From positions 3,385,001 to 3,449,000 of the forward strand of contig NZ_AP025667.1 of NCBI RefSeq assembly GCF_022846655.1: a stretch of DNA of 64,000 bases, given 5' to 3'. Below, piece by piece: positions 1 through 8,435 of this stretch; position 1 is the stretch's first letter, and every line of letters starts with the position of its first letter. The position numbers and the translations under genes were made by a program. The notes under the pieces were generated by a model, which was not told where the DNA came from, did no database searches, and worked only from the letters and a program-made list of their open reading frames with translations. The DNA comes from Streptomyces seoulensis (GTDB taxonomy: Bacteria; Actinomycetota; Actinomycetes; Streptomycetales; Streptomycetaceae).

Positions 1-1973
1 AGGCTCCCCCGGCCGGGTTCGACGACCACCTCGACATCGATGTCGGCGGCTCCGCCTGGCCGCGCGGCACCGCCCACCTGGACGCGTCCGACCCGAGCAA
101 GCTGGTCGTGCCGCTCAAGGAGCCGGTGGTCGGCGGCCACGGCGGCTACGCGGACCTGCGCTACGACGGCAAGGGCGGCCTGACCGGCACCGACGGCGCC
201 GAGGTCTCCGACTTCTGGAGCACGGGCAGCAACCGCTCCACGTACCAGCTCCGCACCCCCTGGGCCGACAAGGTCAGCCCCACCAACGCCCATCCCGAGT
301 ACCCGCGGCCGCAGTTGACCCGCGACAAGTGGAAGAACCTCAACGGCACCTGGGAGTTCGCGGGCGCCGAGGCGGGCGAGCAGCCGCCCACGGGCAAGAA
401 GCTGGGCGAGAAGATCCTGGTGCCCTACCCCGTCGAGTCGCAGCTCTCGGGGGTCGAGCGGCACGAGGACCGCATGTGGTACAAGCGGTCCTTCGCCGTC
501 CCCGCCGACTGGCAGGTGCACGGCTCACGCCGGCTCCAGCTCAACTTCGACGCGGTCGACTGGCAGGCCGTGGTCTACGTCAACGGCAAGAAGGTCGGTG
601 AGCACAAGGGCGGGTACGACCGGTTCAGCCTGGACGTCACGGACGCGCTGAAGAAGAACGGCGGCCCCCAGGAGCTGATCGTCGGCGTCTACGACCCGAC
701 CGACTCGGCGAACGGCGAGAACCCGCCGATCGGCAAGCAGCGCCTCGACCCCAGCGGCATCTGGTACACGCCCAGCTCCGGCATCTGGCAGACGGTGTGG
801 ATGGAGCCGGTGGGCCGGGACCGCGCCGAGGACGTGAAGACCACCCCGGACCTGGCGAACCGCTCGGTGTCGGTGAACGTGCGTGGTGTGCGCGACGGCG
901 TGCCGGTCACGGCCGTCGCCTACGACGGCGGCCGTGAGGTCGGCCGGGCGAGCGGCACCAGCGGCTCTGCCTTCTCGGTGCCCGTCCCCCGTCCGCACCT
1001 GTGGACCCCGGACGACCCGCACCTGTACCAGCTCAAGGTCACCGTCGGCCGCGGCACGAACGCCGACCGGGTGGGCAGCTACTTCGGTATGCGCTCGGTC
1101 GAGGTCAAGACGGTCGACGGCAAGCAGCGCACGATACTCAACGGCAAGCCGGTGTTCCTGATGGCCACGCTCGACCAGGGCTTCTGGCCCGACGGGCTGC
1201 ACACCGCGCCGACCGACGAAGCGCTCGCCTACGACCTGAAGGTGCACAAGCAGCTCGGCTACAACTCGGTGCGCAAGCACATCAAGGTGGAGCCGGACCG
1301 CTGGTACTACTGGGCGGACAAGCTGGGCCTCATGGTCTGGCAGGACATGCCGGCGATGAACACGGTCAACCCGTCGGCGGCGGCCCGTACCGAGTACGAG
1401 CACGAGCTGAAGGAGATGATCCTCCAGCACGACAGCCACCCCTCGGTGGTCATGTGGGTCACCTTCAACGAGGGCTGGGGCCAGTACGACCAGGCGCGGA
1501 TCGCGGACTACGCCAAGTCCCTCGACCCGACCCGGCTCGTCAACAACATGAGCGGCCTGAACTGCTGCGGCGCGGTGGACGGCGGCAACGGTGACATCGC
1601 CGACGCCCACGGCTATCCCAGCCCGCAGGTCCCGGCGGCCGACGGCAAACGGGCCCTGGTCAGCGGCGAGTACGGCGGCCTCGGTCTGGGTGTTCCCGGA
1701 CACGCCTTCCCGGTCCAGATGACCTATGTGGGCGTCACCCCGGAGACGTACACCGACGTCTACCTGGACCGGCTGAAGGAGGTCGAGCAGCTCGCGGCCT
1801 GCAAGGGCGGCAACGGCGCCGTGTACACCCAGATCACGGACGTCGAGGGCGAGCTGAACGGCCTGCTCACCTACGACCGCAAGGTCCTCAAGGCCGACAC
1901 CGCGCGGCTGCACGCCGCGCACGAGGCGCTGATCAAGGGCGCCGAGAACGGCACGCTCACCTGCACCTCCTGA
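1..1973 (+). CDS. Glycoside hydrolase family 2 protein (5' end outside window)
   Basis: The reading frame is open from base 3, so the true start and the N-terminus (probably a signal peptide and a carbohydrate-binding or LamG-like module) lie to the left. The visible 656 codons carry the usual GH2 order: a jelly-roll sugar-binding domain (about 290-830), an Ig-like sandwich, then a TIM barrel from about 1130. The FNEGWGQ motif places the likely acid/base Glu at codon 1470-1472, and SGEYGG places the likely nucleophile Glu at 1668-1670. GH2 enzymes are retaining beta-glycosidases (galactosidase, mannosidase, glucuronidase and others); I cannot tell the substrate. It is probably secreted and works on plant polysaccharide with the next gene. 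A strong terminator follows the stop. Confidence 0.85.
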   Translation, partial: APPAGFDDHLDIDVGGSAWPRGTAHLDASDPSKLVVPLKEPVVGGHGGYADLRYDGKGGLTGTDGAEVSDFWSTGSNRSTYQLRTPWADKVSPTNAHPEYPRPQLTRDKWKNLNGTWEFAGAEAGEQPPTGKKLGEKILVPYPVESQLSGVERHEDRMWYKRSFAVPADWQVHGSRRLQLNFDAVDWQAVVYVNGKKVGEHKGGYDRFSLDVTDALKKNGGPQELIVGVYDPTDSANGENPPIGKQRLDPSGIWYTPSSGIWQTVWMEPVGRDRAEDVKTTPDLANRSVSVNVRGVRDGVPVTAVAYDGGREVGRASGTSGSAFSVPVPRPHLWTPDDPHLYQLKVTVGRGTNADRVGSYFGMRSVEVKTVDGKQRTILNGKPVFLMATLDQGFWPDGLHTAPTDEALAYDLKVHKQLGYNSVRKHIKVEPDRWYYWADKLGLMVWQDMPAMNTVNPSAAARTEYEHELKEMILQHDSHPSVVMWVTFNEGWGQYDQARIADYAKSLDPTRLVNNMSGLNCCGAVDGGNGDIADAHGYPSPQVPAADGKRALVSGEYGGLGLGVPGHAFPVQMTYVGVTPETYTDVYLDRLKEVEQLAACKGGNGAVYTQITDVEGELNGLLTYDRKVLKADTARLHAAHEALIKGAENGTLTCTS

Positions 1974-1992
1974 AACACCTGAAGAACCCTGC

Positions 1993-2022
1993 CGGCCCGC
2001 CCCGCCTCAGCGGGGCGGGCCG
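1993..2022 (+). terminator. Rho-independent-type hairpin after the GH2 gene
   Basis: A perfect 13-bp GC stem (1993-2005 with 2010-2022) closes a CTCA loop, 20 bases after the GH2 stop and before the next ribosome binding site. There is no U-tract, which is common in Streptomyces. It separates the two glycosidase genes into different transcripts or sets their ratio. Confidence 0.75.
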
Positions 2023-2062
2023 CGCAACCCCCATGCCGGACTCACCCCCCAGGAGCGCCCGC

Positions 2063-4459
2063 ATGTCCCTCCACCGACGTCACTTCCTGGCCGGCGGCGC
2101 GCTGGCGCTGGGCTCGGTCGCGCTGTCCGGCCCCTTGGCGCACGCCGCCCCGGCCGCGGGCAGAGCCGCCCGCGCGCCGGCCCCGGCCGCCTTCACCCGG
2201 CTCGCGCCCGGCAGCGTCACCGCGCGCGGCTGGCTGGCCGGCCAGCTCAGGCTTCAGCTCGACGGATTGTGCGGGCGCTACGACCGGCGCTCGCACTTCC
2301 TGGACTTCGACACCTCCGGCTGGGTGCACCCCGAGAAGCCCGGCTGGGAGGAACTGCCTTACTGGCTCCGGGGTTTCGTCCCGCTGGCCATCGCCACCGG
2401 GGACGCCGACGCGCTGGCGCGGTCCCGCCGCTGGATCGACGCGGTGCTGGCCACCCAGGAGTCCGACGGGTTCTTCGGCCCGCGTTCCCTGCGTACCTCG
2501 CTCGACGGCGGCCCCGACTTCTGGCCGTTCCTGCCGCTGCTGATGGCGCTGCGCACCTGGCAGGAGTACGCGGGCGACCAGCGGATCATCCCCTTCCTGA
2601 CCCGCTTCCTGACCTTCATGAACGCCCAGGGCAAGGGCGCCTTCGACCACAGTTGGATCTCCACCCGCTGGGGCGACGGTCTCGACATCGCGCTGTGGCT
2701 GCACGAGCGGACCGGCGACGCGTTCCTGCTGGACCTGGCCGACAAGATGCACACCTGGGGCGCCGACTGGACCGGACCACTGCCCACCGCGCACAACGTC
2801 AACATCGCGCAGGGCTTCCGCGAACCGGCCCAGTACGCCCGGCTCTCCGGCTCGGCCTCCGACACCGGTGCCACGTACCGCACGTACGACCAGGTGCTGG
2901 GCTCCCACGGGCAGTTCCCCGGTGGCGGGTTCGCCGGGGACGAGAATCTGCGGCCCGGCTTCGGTGATCCCCGGCAGGGGTTCGAGACGTGCGGGATCGT
3001 CGAGTTCATGGCCAGCCACGAGCTGCTCACCCGGGTCACCGGGGACCCGGTGTGGGCGGACCGGTGCGAGGAGCTGGCGTTCAACATGCTGCCCGCCTCG
3101 CTCGATCCGCAGGGCCGGGCGGTGCACTACGTCACCAGCGCCAACAGCGTCGACCTCGACGACACGGTGAAGTCGCAGGGGCAGTTCCAGAACGGCTTCG
3201 CCATGCAGTCGTTCCAGCCGGGCGTCGACCAGTACCGCTGCTGTCCGCACAACTACGGGATGGGCTGGCCCAATTTCACCGAGGAGCTGTGGCTCGCCAC
3301 CCCCGACCAGGGTCTGGCGGCCGCCCTCTACGCGCCCTGCCGGGTGACGGCCACGGTGGCCGGGGGTACGCGGGTCACCGTCACCGAGGAGACCGACTAT
3401 CCCTTCGGCGAGACGGTCCGGCTCACCCTGTCGGCACCCCGAGCGGTCCGCTTCCCGCTGCGGCTGCGGGTGCCGGGCTGGTGCGCGGCCCCGGTGCTCA
3501 CGGTGAACGGACAGGCGGTGGCCGCGCGGCCGGGCCCCGCCTTCGTCACCGTGGACCGCACCTGGGCGGACGGCGACGTGGTCGCCCTGCGGCTGCCGCA
3601 GCGCACCACCGTGCGCACCTGGCCGGGCCAGCGGGACGCGGTCAGCGTGGCGCACGGCCCGCTGACGTACGCGCTGCGGATCGGCGAGCGGTACGTGCGT
3701 TACGCGGGCGACGACGCCTTCCCCGAGTACGAGGTGCACGCCACCACCGCGTGGAACTACGGGCTGGTGCCGGGCGCGGTGCCCGAGTTCGTCCGGGCGG
3801 CGGGTCCGGTCCCGGCCAACCCGTTCACCCTGGAGGGCACGCCCGTTCGGCTGACGGCGCGGGCCCGCCGTGTCCCGGAGTGGGTGGCGGACGACGAGCA
3901 CGTGGTCGCGCCGCTCCAGCAGAGCCCGGCCCGTTCCACCTCTCCGGTCGAGACGGTCACGCTGGTCCCGATGGGGGCGGCCCGGCTGCGGATCAGCAGT
4001 TTCCCGACCGCCGCTCCGGACGGCCGCCCCTGGACCCCGGAGCCGCCGTTCAGGCGGGTGCGGAACAAGCACAGCGGCAAGGTGCTGGCCGTGGACAACA
4101 TGTCCACGGCCAACAGCGCCCGTGTGGTCCAATACGACGACACGCCGACCGGCGACCACGCCTGGCAGTTGCTCGACCGGGGGGACGGCTGGTTCCTGGT
4201 CCGCAACGGTCACAGCGGCAAGGTGCTGGGCGTGGACGGCATGTCGACGGCCGACAGCGCGCTGGTCGTCCAGTACGAGGACAACGGCACCGACGACCAT
4301 CTGTGGCGGCGTCTGGACAGCGGTGACGGCTGGTTCCGGCTCCAGAACAAGCACAGCGGCAAGGTGCTGGGCGTGGACCGCATGTCCACGGCGAACAGCG
4401 CGCAGGTCGTGCAGTTCGCGGACAACGGCACCGACGACCATCTGTGGCGGATCGGGTAG
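2063..4459 (+). CDS. Tat-secreted GH127-type beta-L-arabinofuranosidase with C-terminal ricin-type repeats
   Basis: This 798-aa protein begins at ATG 2063 behind AGGAG; an in-frame ATG at 2033 has no ribosome binding site. The N-terminus is a twin-arginine signal peptide (RRHFLAGGALALG, then AHA cleavage). The body is a DUF1680/GH127 alpha/alpha barrel plus beta-sandwich. An E-T-C motif (codons 2984-2992) and a Cys-Cys pair (3239-3244, before PHNYG) match the zinc-thiolate site of characterised GH127 enzymes, so it should be active. The C-terminus (about 4048-4459) has three 47-aa lectin-like repeats, each starting HSGKVL. Export of a folded, zinc-loaded enzyme fits the Tat route. Action on arabinose-containing plant polymers is an inference from the family. 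Confidence 0.85.
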   Translation: MSLHRRHFLAGGALALGSVALSGPLAHAAPAAGRAARAPAPAAFTRLAPGSVTARGWLAGQLRLQLDGLCGRYDRRSHFLDFDTSGWVHPEKPGWEELPYWLRGFVPLAIATGDADALARSRRWIDAVLATQESDGFFGPRSLRTSLDGGPDFWPFLPLLMALRTWQEYAGDQRIIPFLTRFLTFMNAQGKGAFDHSWISTRWGDGLDIALWLHERTGDAFLLDLADKMHTWGADWTGPLPTAHNVNIAQGFREPAQYARLSGSASDTGATYRTYDQVLGSHGQFPGGGFAGDENLRPGFGDPRQGFETCGIVEFMASHELLTRVTGDPVWADRCEELAFNMLPASLDPQGRAVHYVTSANSVDLDDTVKSQGQFQNGFAMQSFQPGVDQYRCCPHNYGMGWPNFTEELWLATPDQGLAAALYAPCRVTATVAGGTRVTVTEETDYPFGETVRLTLSAPRAVRFPLRLRVPGWCAAPVLTVNGQAVAARPGPAFVTVDRTWADGDVVALRLPQRTTVRTWPGQRDAVSVAHGPLTYALRIGERYVRYAGDDAFPEYEVHATTAWNYGLVPGAVPEFVRAAGPVPANPFTLEGTPVRLTARARRVPEWVADDEHVVAPLQQSPARSTSPVETVTLVPMGAARLRISSFPTAAPDGRPWTPEPPFRRVRNKHSGKVLAVDNMSTANSARVVQYDDTPTGDHAWQLLDRGDGWFLVRNGHSGKVLGVDGMSTADSALVVQYEDNGTDDHLWRRLDSGDGWFRLQNKHSGKVLGVDRMSTANSAQVVQFADNGTDDHLWRIG
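4066..4459 (+). repeat. Three 141-bp in-frame repeats encoding a lectin-like tail
   Basis: The segment encoding HSGKVL(A/G)VD.MSTA.SA recurs every 141 bp (47 codons), at about 4070, 4211 and 4352, with long nearly identical DNA stretches. This is a QxW/ricin-B type trefoil: three copies make one beta-trefoil domain. The high DNA identity suggests recent homogenisation. Confidence 0.8.
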
Positions 4460-4467
4460 CCGGCGCG

Positions 4468-4496
4468 GGCGTCCCGGTCAGCTCGGCCGGGACGCC
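4468..4496. terminator. Bidirectional hairpin between convergent genes
   Basis: A perfect 10-bp stem (4468-4477 with 4487-4496) and a 9-nt loop sit between the converging GH127 gene and the small gene at 4478-4786. The right arm lies inside the last codons of the minus-strand gene. Confidence 0.55.
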
Positions 4497-4786
4497 TCCA
4501 GCAGGTCGCACTCGATGAAGGACGGCGGGCTGGTGCACAGGGCCGCCATGCGCTCGGCGAAGGCGCGGGCCTCGGGGTCGTGGCGGCTGCGGCCGGCTGC
4601 CTCCAGGGAGGCGAACTCCAGCACCTCGTAGTAGCGGTCGTCCTGGTTCTTGTCCTTGAGGACGGCCTGGTAGGTGGGGCCGTGTTCCATGCCCCCGAAA
4701 CGCCTGTCGATGTCCATCGCCAGGGTGCGCATCTCGTCGATGCGGTCGGTCTCGAAGGCGATGATCTGCACGAACTTCTCGGCCAC
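4478..4786 (-). CDS. Small dimeric alpha/beta-barrel-like protein, function unknown
   Basis: This 102-aa protein starts at GTG 4786 behind GGAGG; the longer in-frame start at 4816 lacks a binding site. The sequence (FVQIIAFETDRIDEMRTL..., later YYEVLEFASLEAA) has the beta-alpha-beta pattern of the dimeric ferredoxin-like barrels (antibiotic biosynthesis monooxygenase/stress-responsive A/B barrel superfamily). There is no signal peptide and no clear active-site motif, so the reaction is unknown. It converges on the GH127 gene and diverges from the antiporter. Confidence 0.75.
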   Translation of the reverse strand: MAEKFVQIIAFETDRIDEMRTLAMDIDRRFGGMEHGPTYQAVLKDKNQDDRYYEVLEFASLEAAGRSRHDPEARAFAERMAALCTSPPSFIECDLLEASRPS

Positions 4787-5092
4787 GGTTCCTCCAGCCG
4801 GCAAGGGCGCCGCCACCGGGACGGGGACGGCTCAGCACCCAACGAAACACGGCGGACGGTGGTCGGCAATTCGTCACGGGGCGTTCGCCGTACGGCGGCG
4901 CGGCCGCGTATGGGTGCCGGACACCTCCCGGCATGGGTGCCGGCACCGATGGTGGTCCGGCGCTCGCGCGTGCGACGGTGTCAGGGCCCCCGCGACCCGG
5001 ACCTGGACGGTCCGACGGCGTGGGGCCTCGCGCCCGGAACCGCACCGGGGTGCGGGCCCTCGAAGCGTCCGCGAGGAAGGCGAAGGTGGCCC
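4787..5092. other. 306-bp divergent intergenic region
   Basis: This gap separates the divergent small barrel gene and the antiporter gene and must hold both promoters, but I recognise no clear promoter boxes. It has an 11-bp direct repeat, ATGGGTGCCGG, at 4910-4920 and 4933-4943. No coding sequence looks convincing; the antiporter frame stays open across it only because of high GC. Confidence 0.5.
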
Positions 5093-6340
5093 GTGGGACA
5101 TGCCGACACCCTGCTCGCCATGGGCGGCGCCTTCCTGGCCGCCGCCTTCCTCGCCCGCCTCGGCGCCCGCTTCGGGGTGCCGACGATCCCTCTGTTCATG
5201 CTGGCCGGTCTGCTGCTCGGCCCGCACACCCCCGGTCCGGCCCTGGTGTCGGACCCGCGCGACTTCGAGATGCTGTCCGCGCTCGGGCTCGTGCTGCTGC
5301 TGTTCTACCTGGGCCTGGAGTTCAAGCTGGACGACCTCCGGCGCGGCGGGCGGCGGCTGCTGACGGCGGGCGGGATCTATCTGCTGCTCAATGTCGGCGC
5401 GGGCCTGGGTTTCGGCTTCGCCCTCGACTGGGGCGCGCGGGAGGCGCTGGTGCTGGCCGGCGTCCTCGGCATCTCCTCCTCCGCGATCGTCACCAAGATC
5501 CTCATCGACCTGGGCCGGATCAGCCGTCCGGAGACCCGGCTGATCCTCGGCGTGATCGTGGTGGAGGACCTGTTCCTCGCGCTGTACCTCGCCGCGCTCC
5601 AGCCGGTGATCGGGGGCGCGGAAGGGGTCGGGGAGACGGTGTCGCAGGCGGCGAAGGCGTTCGGCTTCCTGTTGGTGCTGGCCGCCGCCGCCCGGTACGG
5701 CACCCGGCTGGTGGGCCGGCTGATCCGGGTCCGTGACGACGAACTGCTGGTGATCAGCTTCCTGGGCGCGGCCGTGCTGGTGGCCGGGGTGTCGGAGTTG
5801 CTGGGGGTGGCGGACGCGATCGGCGCGTTCATGGTGGGGCTGATCCTGGCGGGCACGCCGTCCGGGCCGCGTATCCGGCGGCTGGTGCATCCGCTGCGGG
5901 ACGCGTTCGCGGCGATCTTCTTCTTCGCGTTCGGGCTGGCGCTGGACCCGGCAGGACTCGCGTCGGTGGCGGGACCGGTGGCCGCGGCGGCGGGGCTGAC
6001 CATCGTGATGAACGTGATCGCCGGTCTGCTGGTGGCCCGCACCTACGGGTACGGTCCCGAGCCCGCCGCCGCCATCGCCACCACCCTGGTGGCCCGCGGG
6101 GAGTTCGCGCTGATCCTGGGCGCGATGGCGGCGAGCGCGGGGCTGGACGGACGGCTCGCCTCGTTCATCGCGGGGTACGTGCTGGTGCTGGCGATCCTCG
6201 GTCCGGTCATCGCCAAACGCGCGGATCTGCTGGCCCGCGCGATGAGAGCGGTGCGTCCGGCTCCACCGGCCCCAAAGCCCTGCGAGGAGGCCCCGGTTCC
6301 CGCGGAGCGGTGGTTCAGGGTTCGATCAGGCCCACCCTGA
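5093..6340 (+). CDS. KefB-type cation:proton antiporter (CPA2 family)
   Basis: This 415-aa integral membrane protein has about 12-13 hydrophobic segments and no C-terminal TrkA-N domain. GTG 5093 (GHADTLLAMGG follows) is chosen because homologs begin just before the first membrane helix; upstream frame sequence is low-complexity and non-membrane. The SSSAIVTKILIDLG segment is a hallmark of the KefB/NapA-like Na+/H+ exchanger fold. The likely role is K+ or Na+ efflux in exchange for protons. Its 3' end overlaps the response regulator gene by 26 bp in convergent orientation. Confidence 0.85.
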   Translation: MGHADTLLAMGGAFLAAAFLARLGARFGVPTIPLFMLAGLLLGPHTPGPALVSDPRDFEMLSALGLVLLLFYLGLEFKLDDLRRGGRRLLTAGGIYLLLNVGAGLGFGFALDWGAREALVLAGVLGISSSAIVTKILIDLGRISRPETRLILGVIVVEDLFLALYLAALQPVIGGAEGVGETVSQAAKAFGFLLVLAAAARYGTRLVGRLIRVRDDELLVISFLGAAVLVAGVSELLGVADAIGAFMVGLILAGTPSGPRIRRLVHPLRDAFAAIFFFAFGLALDPAGLASVAGPVAAAAGLTIVMNVIAGLLVARTYGYGPEPAAAIATTLVARGEFALILGAMAASAGLDGRLASFIAGYVLVLAILGPVIAKRADLLARAMRAVRPAPPAPKPCEEAPVPAERWFRVRSGPP

Positions 6341-6974
6341 TGGCGTACCGGGTGAGTTCCAGGCGGTCCTTCAGGCCGAGTTTCTGCAGCAGGTTGGCGC
6401 GGTGGCGTTCGACCGTCTTGGGGCTGATGACCAGGAGGTCGGCGATCTGCTGCGAGGTGTGGCCCTCGGCGACGAGTTTGAGGATCTCCTCCTCGCGGCC
6501 GGTGATCATCCTGGAGGGCAGCGCGCGGCCGTCGCGGACCCGTTCGAGGTAGTCGCGGACTAGGGCGCCCACGGCGCCGGGGTAGAGGAAGGGCTCGCCG
6601 CGCAGGGTGGCGCGGCAGGCTTCGACGAGGTCGCGGTCGGCGACGGACTTCAGGACGTATCCGGAGGCTCCGGCGGCGAGGGCCTCGAAGAAGAACTGTT
6701 CGTTGTCGTACATCGTCAGGATGAGGATGCGGGTCTCCGGCTGGGTGCGGGAGAGCTCGCGGGCGGCCTGGAGACCGGTGAGCCGGGGCATGGCGATGTC
6801 GAGCACGGCCAGGTCGGGGCGGTGGGTGCGGGCCAGGGCGAGGGCTTCGGCACCGTCGTCGGCCTCGGCGACCACGGTGAGGTCGGGTTCGCTCTCGAGG
6901 ATGAGCCGGACTCCGCGCCGGACGAGCGCGTGGTCGTCGGCGAGGAGGATGCGAGCGGGGGCCGGGGCGGTCAT
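6315..6974 (-). CDS. NarL/FixJ-family response regulator
   Basis: This 219-aa protein has an N-terminal receiver domain (acidic pair D13-D14, phospho-acceptor D59 in LAVLDIAMP, Thr/Lys at LTMYD and VLKS) and a C-terminal LuxR-type helix-turn-helix (GREEEILKLVAEGHTSQQIA..., KTVERHRANLLQKL). The ATG at 6974 overlaps the kinase stop (ATGA), so the pair is translationally coupled. It is the DNA-binding output of the kinase encoded just upstream. Its targets are unknown. Confidence 0.93.
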   Translation of the reverse strand: MTAPAPARILLADDHALVRRGVRLILESEPDLTVVAEADDGAEALALARTHRPDLAVLDIAMPRLTGLQAARELSRTQPETRILILTMYDNEQFFFEALAAGASGYVLKSVADRDLVEACRATLRGEPFLYPGAVGALVRDYLERVRDGRALPSRMITGREEEILKLVAEGHTSQQIADLLVISPKTVERHRANLLQKLGLKDRLELTRYAIRVGLIEP

Positions 6975-7915
6975 GGGCGGCTCCGGACGGGGACGGTGAG
7001 GCGGATCTCGGTGCCGCCTCCGGGGCGGGGGCGCACGGTGAGGCGGGCGCCGATGAGCAGGGCGCGTTCGCGCATGCCCCGCAGGCCCGACCCCTCGGGG
7101 GCGCAGCCGATGCCCCGGCCGTCGTCGCCGACCCGGAGCTCGACGGCGTCCGGGGTGCGGGTGAGGGCCAGCTCGGCGTGCCGGGCGTGGGCGTGGCGGG
7201 CGATGTTGGTGAGTCCTTCCTGGGCGACGCGGTAGAGGACGAGTTCGGTCTCGTGGCCGAGCGGGGGCAGGTCGGTACAGAGCCGGTGGCGGACGGTCAG
7301 TCCGGGACCGGAGAACTCGGCGGTGAGGGCCTTGAGTGCGCTGGGCAGGCCGAGTTCGTCCAGGACACCGGGGCGCAGCCGGCGGGCGATGCGGCGGACC
7401 TCGTCGAGTCCGGTACGGGTGGTCTCCTGCACCTGGAGGAGTTCCTCGCGCAGCCGGGGCGGGGCCTGGCCGGCGACGCGGCCGAGTTCGAGGAGTACGG
7501 CGGTGAGGGTCTGGCCGACCTCGTCGTGGAGTTCCTGGGCCACGCGGTGGCGTTCGGCCTCCTGGGCGGAGAGGGCGCGGGCGCTGCTCGTGGCCCGTTC
7601 CTGCTCCAGCCGGTCGAGCATGGCGTTGAAGACGGTGATCAGCTCGGCGATCTCGCCGTGGCCGCCGACCGGCGGGCGCACGCCGGGCCGCAGCAGGTCG
7701 GCGGTGGTCATGGCGCGGCTGAGGCGGTGCAGCGGGGCGAGGTTGACGCGGAGCAGGACGGCGTTGGCGACGAGCATGGCGGCCAGGCCCGCGGTGAGGA
7801 TCGCGGCCTCGGTGAGCAGGACCGGGGTGGAGACGGTGACGGGGCCGAGCAGCAGGGCGGCGGCCGCGACCAGGACGACGGCGTTGAGCAGGAAGATCCG
7901 CCAGAACAGGGGCAC
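6971..7915 (-). CDS. NarL-type sensor histidine kinase
   Basis: This 314-aa kinase starts at GTG 7915 behind GGGAGGTGAG. Two hydrophobic segments (about 10-25 and 36-55) with almost no extracellular loop are followed by a HAMP-like linker, the HisKA_3 dimerisation box with phospho-acceptor His130 (ERHRVAQELHDEVGQ), and an HATPase domain (VGDDGRGIG). The tiny sensing region suggests it detects a membrane or intracellular signal. It forms an operon with the response regulator. Confidence 0.92.
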   Translation of the reverse strand: MPLFWRIFLLNAVVLVAAAALLLGPVTVSTPVLLTEAAILTAGLAAMLVANAVLLRVNLAPLHRLSRAMTTADLLRPGVRPPVGGHGEIAELITVFNAMLDRLEQERATSSARALSAQEAERHRVAQELHDEVGQTLTAVLLELGRVAGQAPPRLREELLQVQETTRTGLDEVRRIARRLRPGVLDELGLPSALKALTAEFSGPGLTVRHRLCTDLPPLGHETELVLYRVAQEGLTNIARHAHARHAELALTRTPDAVELRVGDDGRGIGCAPEGSGLRGMRERALLIGARLTVRPRPGGGTEIRLTVPVRSRP

Positions 7916-8115
7916 CGCGCCTCACCTCCCGGCGCCGGGTCTCGGTCGGGCCCGTCAGCTACAGCCTGTGCGGGGAGCGGTCGGGGCGCCATCCGTGGGG
8001 GCACCCGTCCGGGTCTCCCCTACGGGTCACAGGGCACGCAAATGGGGGTCATACCCGATGGCGCGGGCGGCGGTGCGGCCGGGACGCTGGAAGCGAACCG
8101 GAAGGGAGGCGCCCG

Positions 8116-8435
8116 ATGCACGTGTACGAGGAGGAGACCCTGGCCGGTGTCCGGGGGCGCTTCGCCCGGAGCGGCCCGTACGACGGCCGCCGCAAGGAAC
8201 CCGCACCCCCGCCGCGCCCCGGCCACCACCCCTTCCGTGCCCGGTACTGGTGGCTGCTGACGCTCGGCGGGGTGCTGCTCGCGGCGGGGATCGTGCTGCC
8301 CCACGGGCTGCTGATCGCGACGGGGCTGGTGCTCAGCGGGATCGCGGCCCAGCTCCTGGACCCGGCCCGCAGCCGCTGCCGCTCAGTCGGCCGGCGGGGA
8401 CGGTTCGGCCGGGGTGCGGCTCAGCTCGGCGGTGA
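8116..8435 (+). pseudogene. Small two-helix membrane protein with a lost stop or frameshift
   Basis: A good start (AAGGGAGG, then ATG 8116) leads into about 85 plausible residues: MHVYEEETL, a charged linker, then two membrane helices (WWLLTLGGVLLAAGIVL; LLIATGLVLSGIAAQLL). After about 8375 the frame does not stop but runs on to 9366, antisense through the YihY gene, giving an implausible Gly/Gln-rich tail. One neighbouring frame has a stop at 8433-8435, so a single indel near 8370-8400 would restore a compact gene that overlaps the YihY 3' end. I read this as a small real gene damaged by mutation or sequencing error; the end coordinate is approximate. Confidence 0.5.

Noticed and set aside
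2042..4441. A 799-codon antisense frame in the GH127 gene
   Set aside because: The sense strand carries the Tat signal, catalytic motifs and lectin repeats; the antisense product has no family pattern.
4910..4943. An 11-bp direct repeat (ATGGGTGCCGG) in the 4787-5092 gap
   Set aside because: Two copies only, GC-rich, with no dyad symmetry or promoter nearby; chance cannot be excluded.
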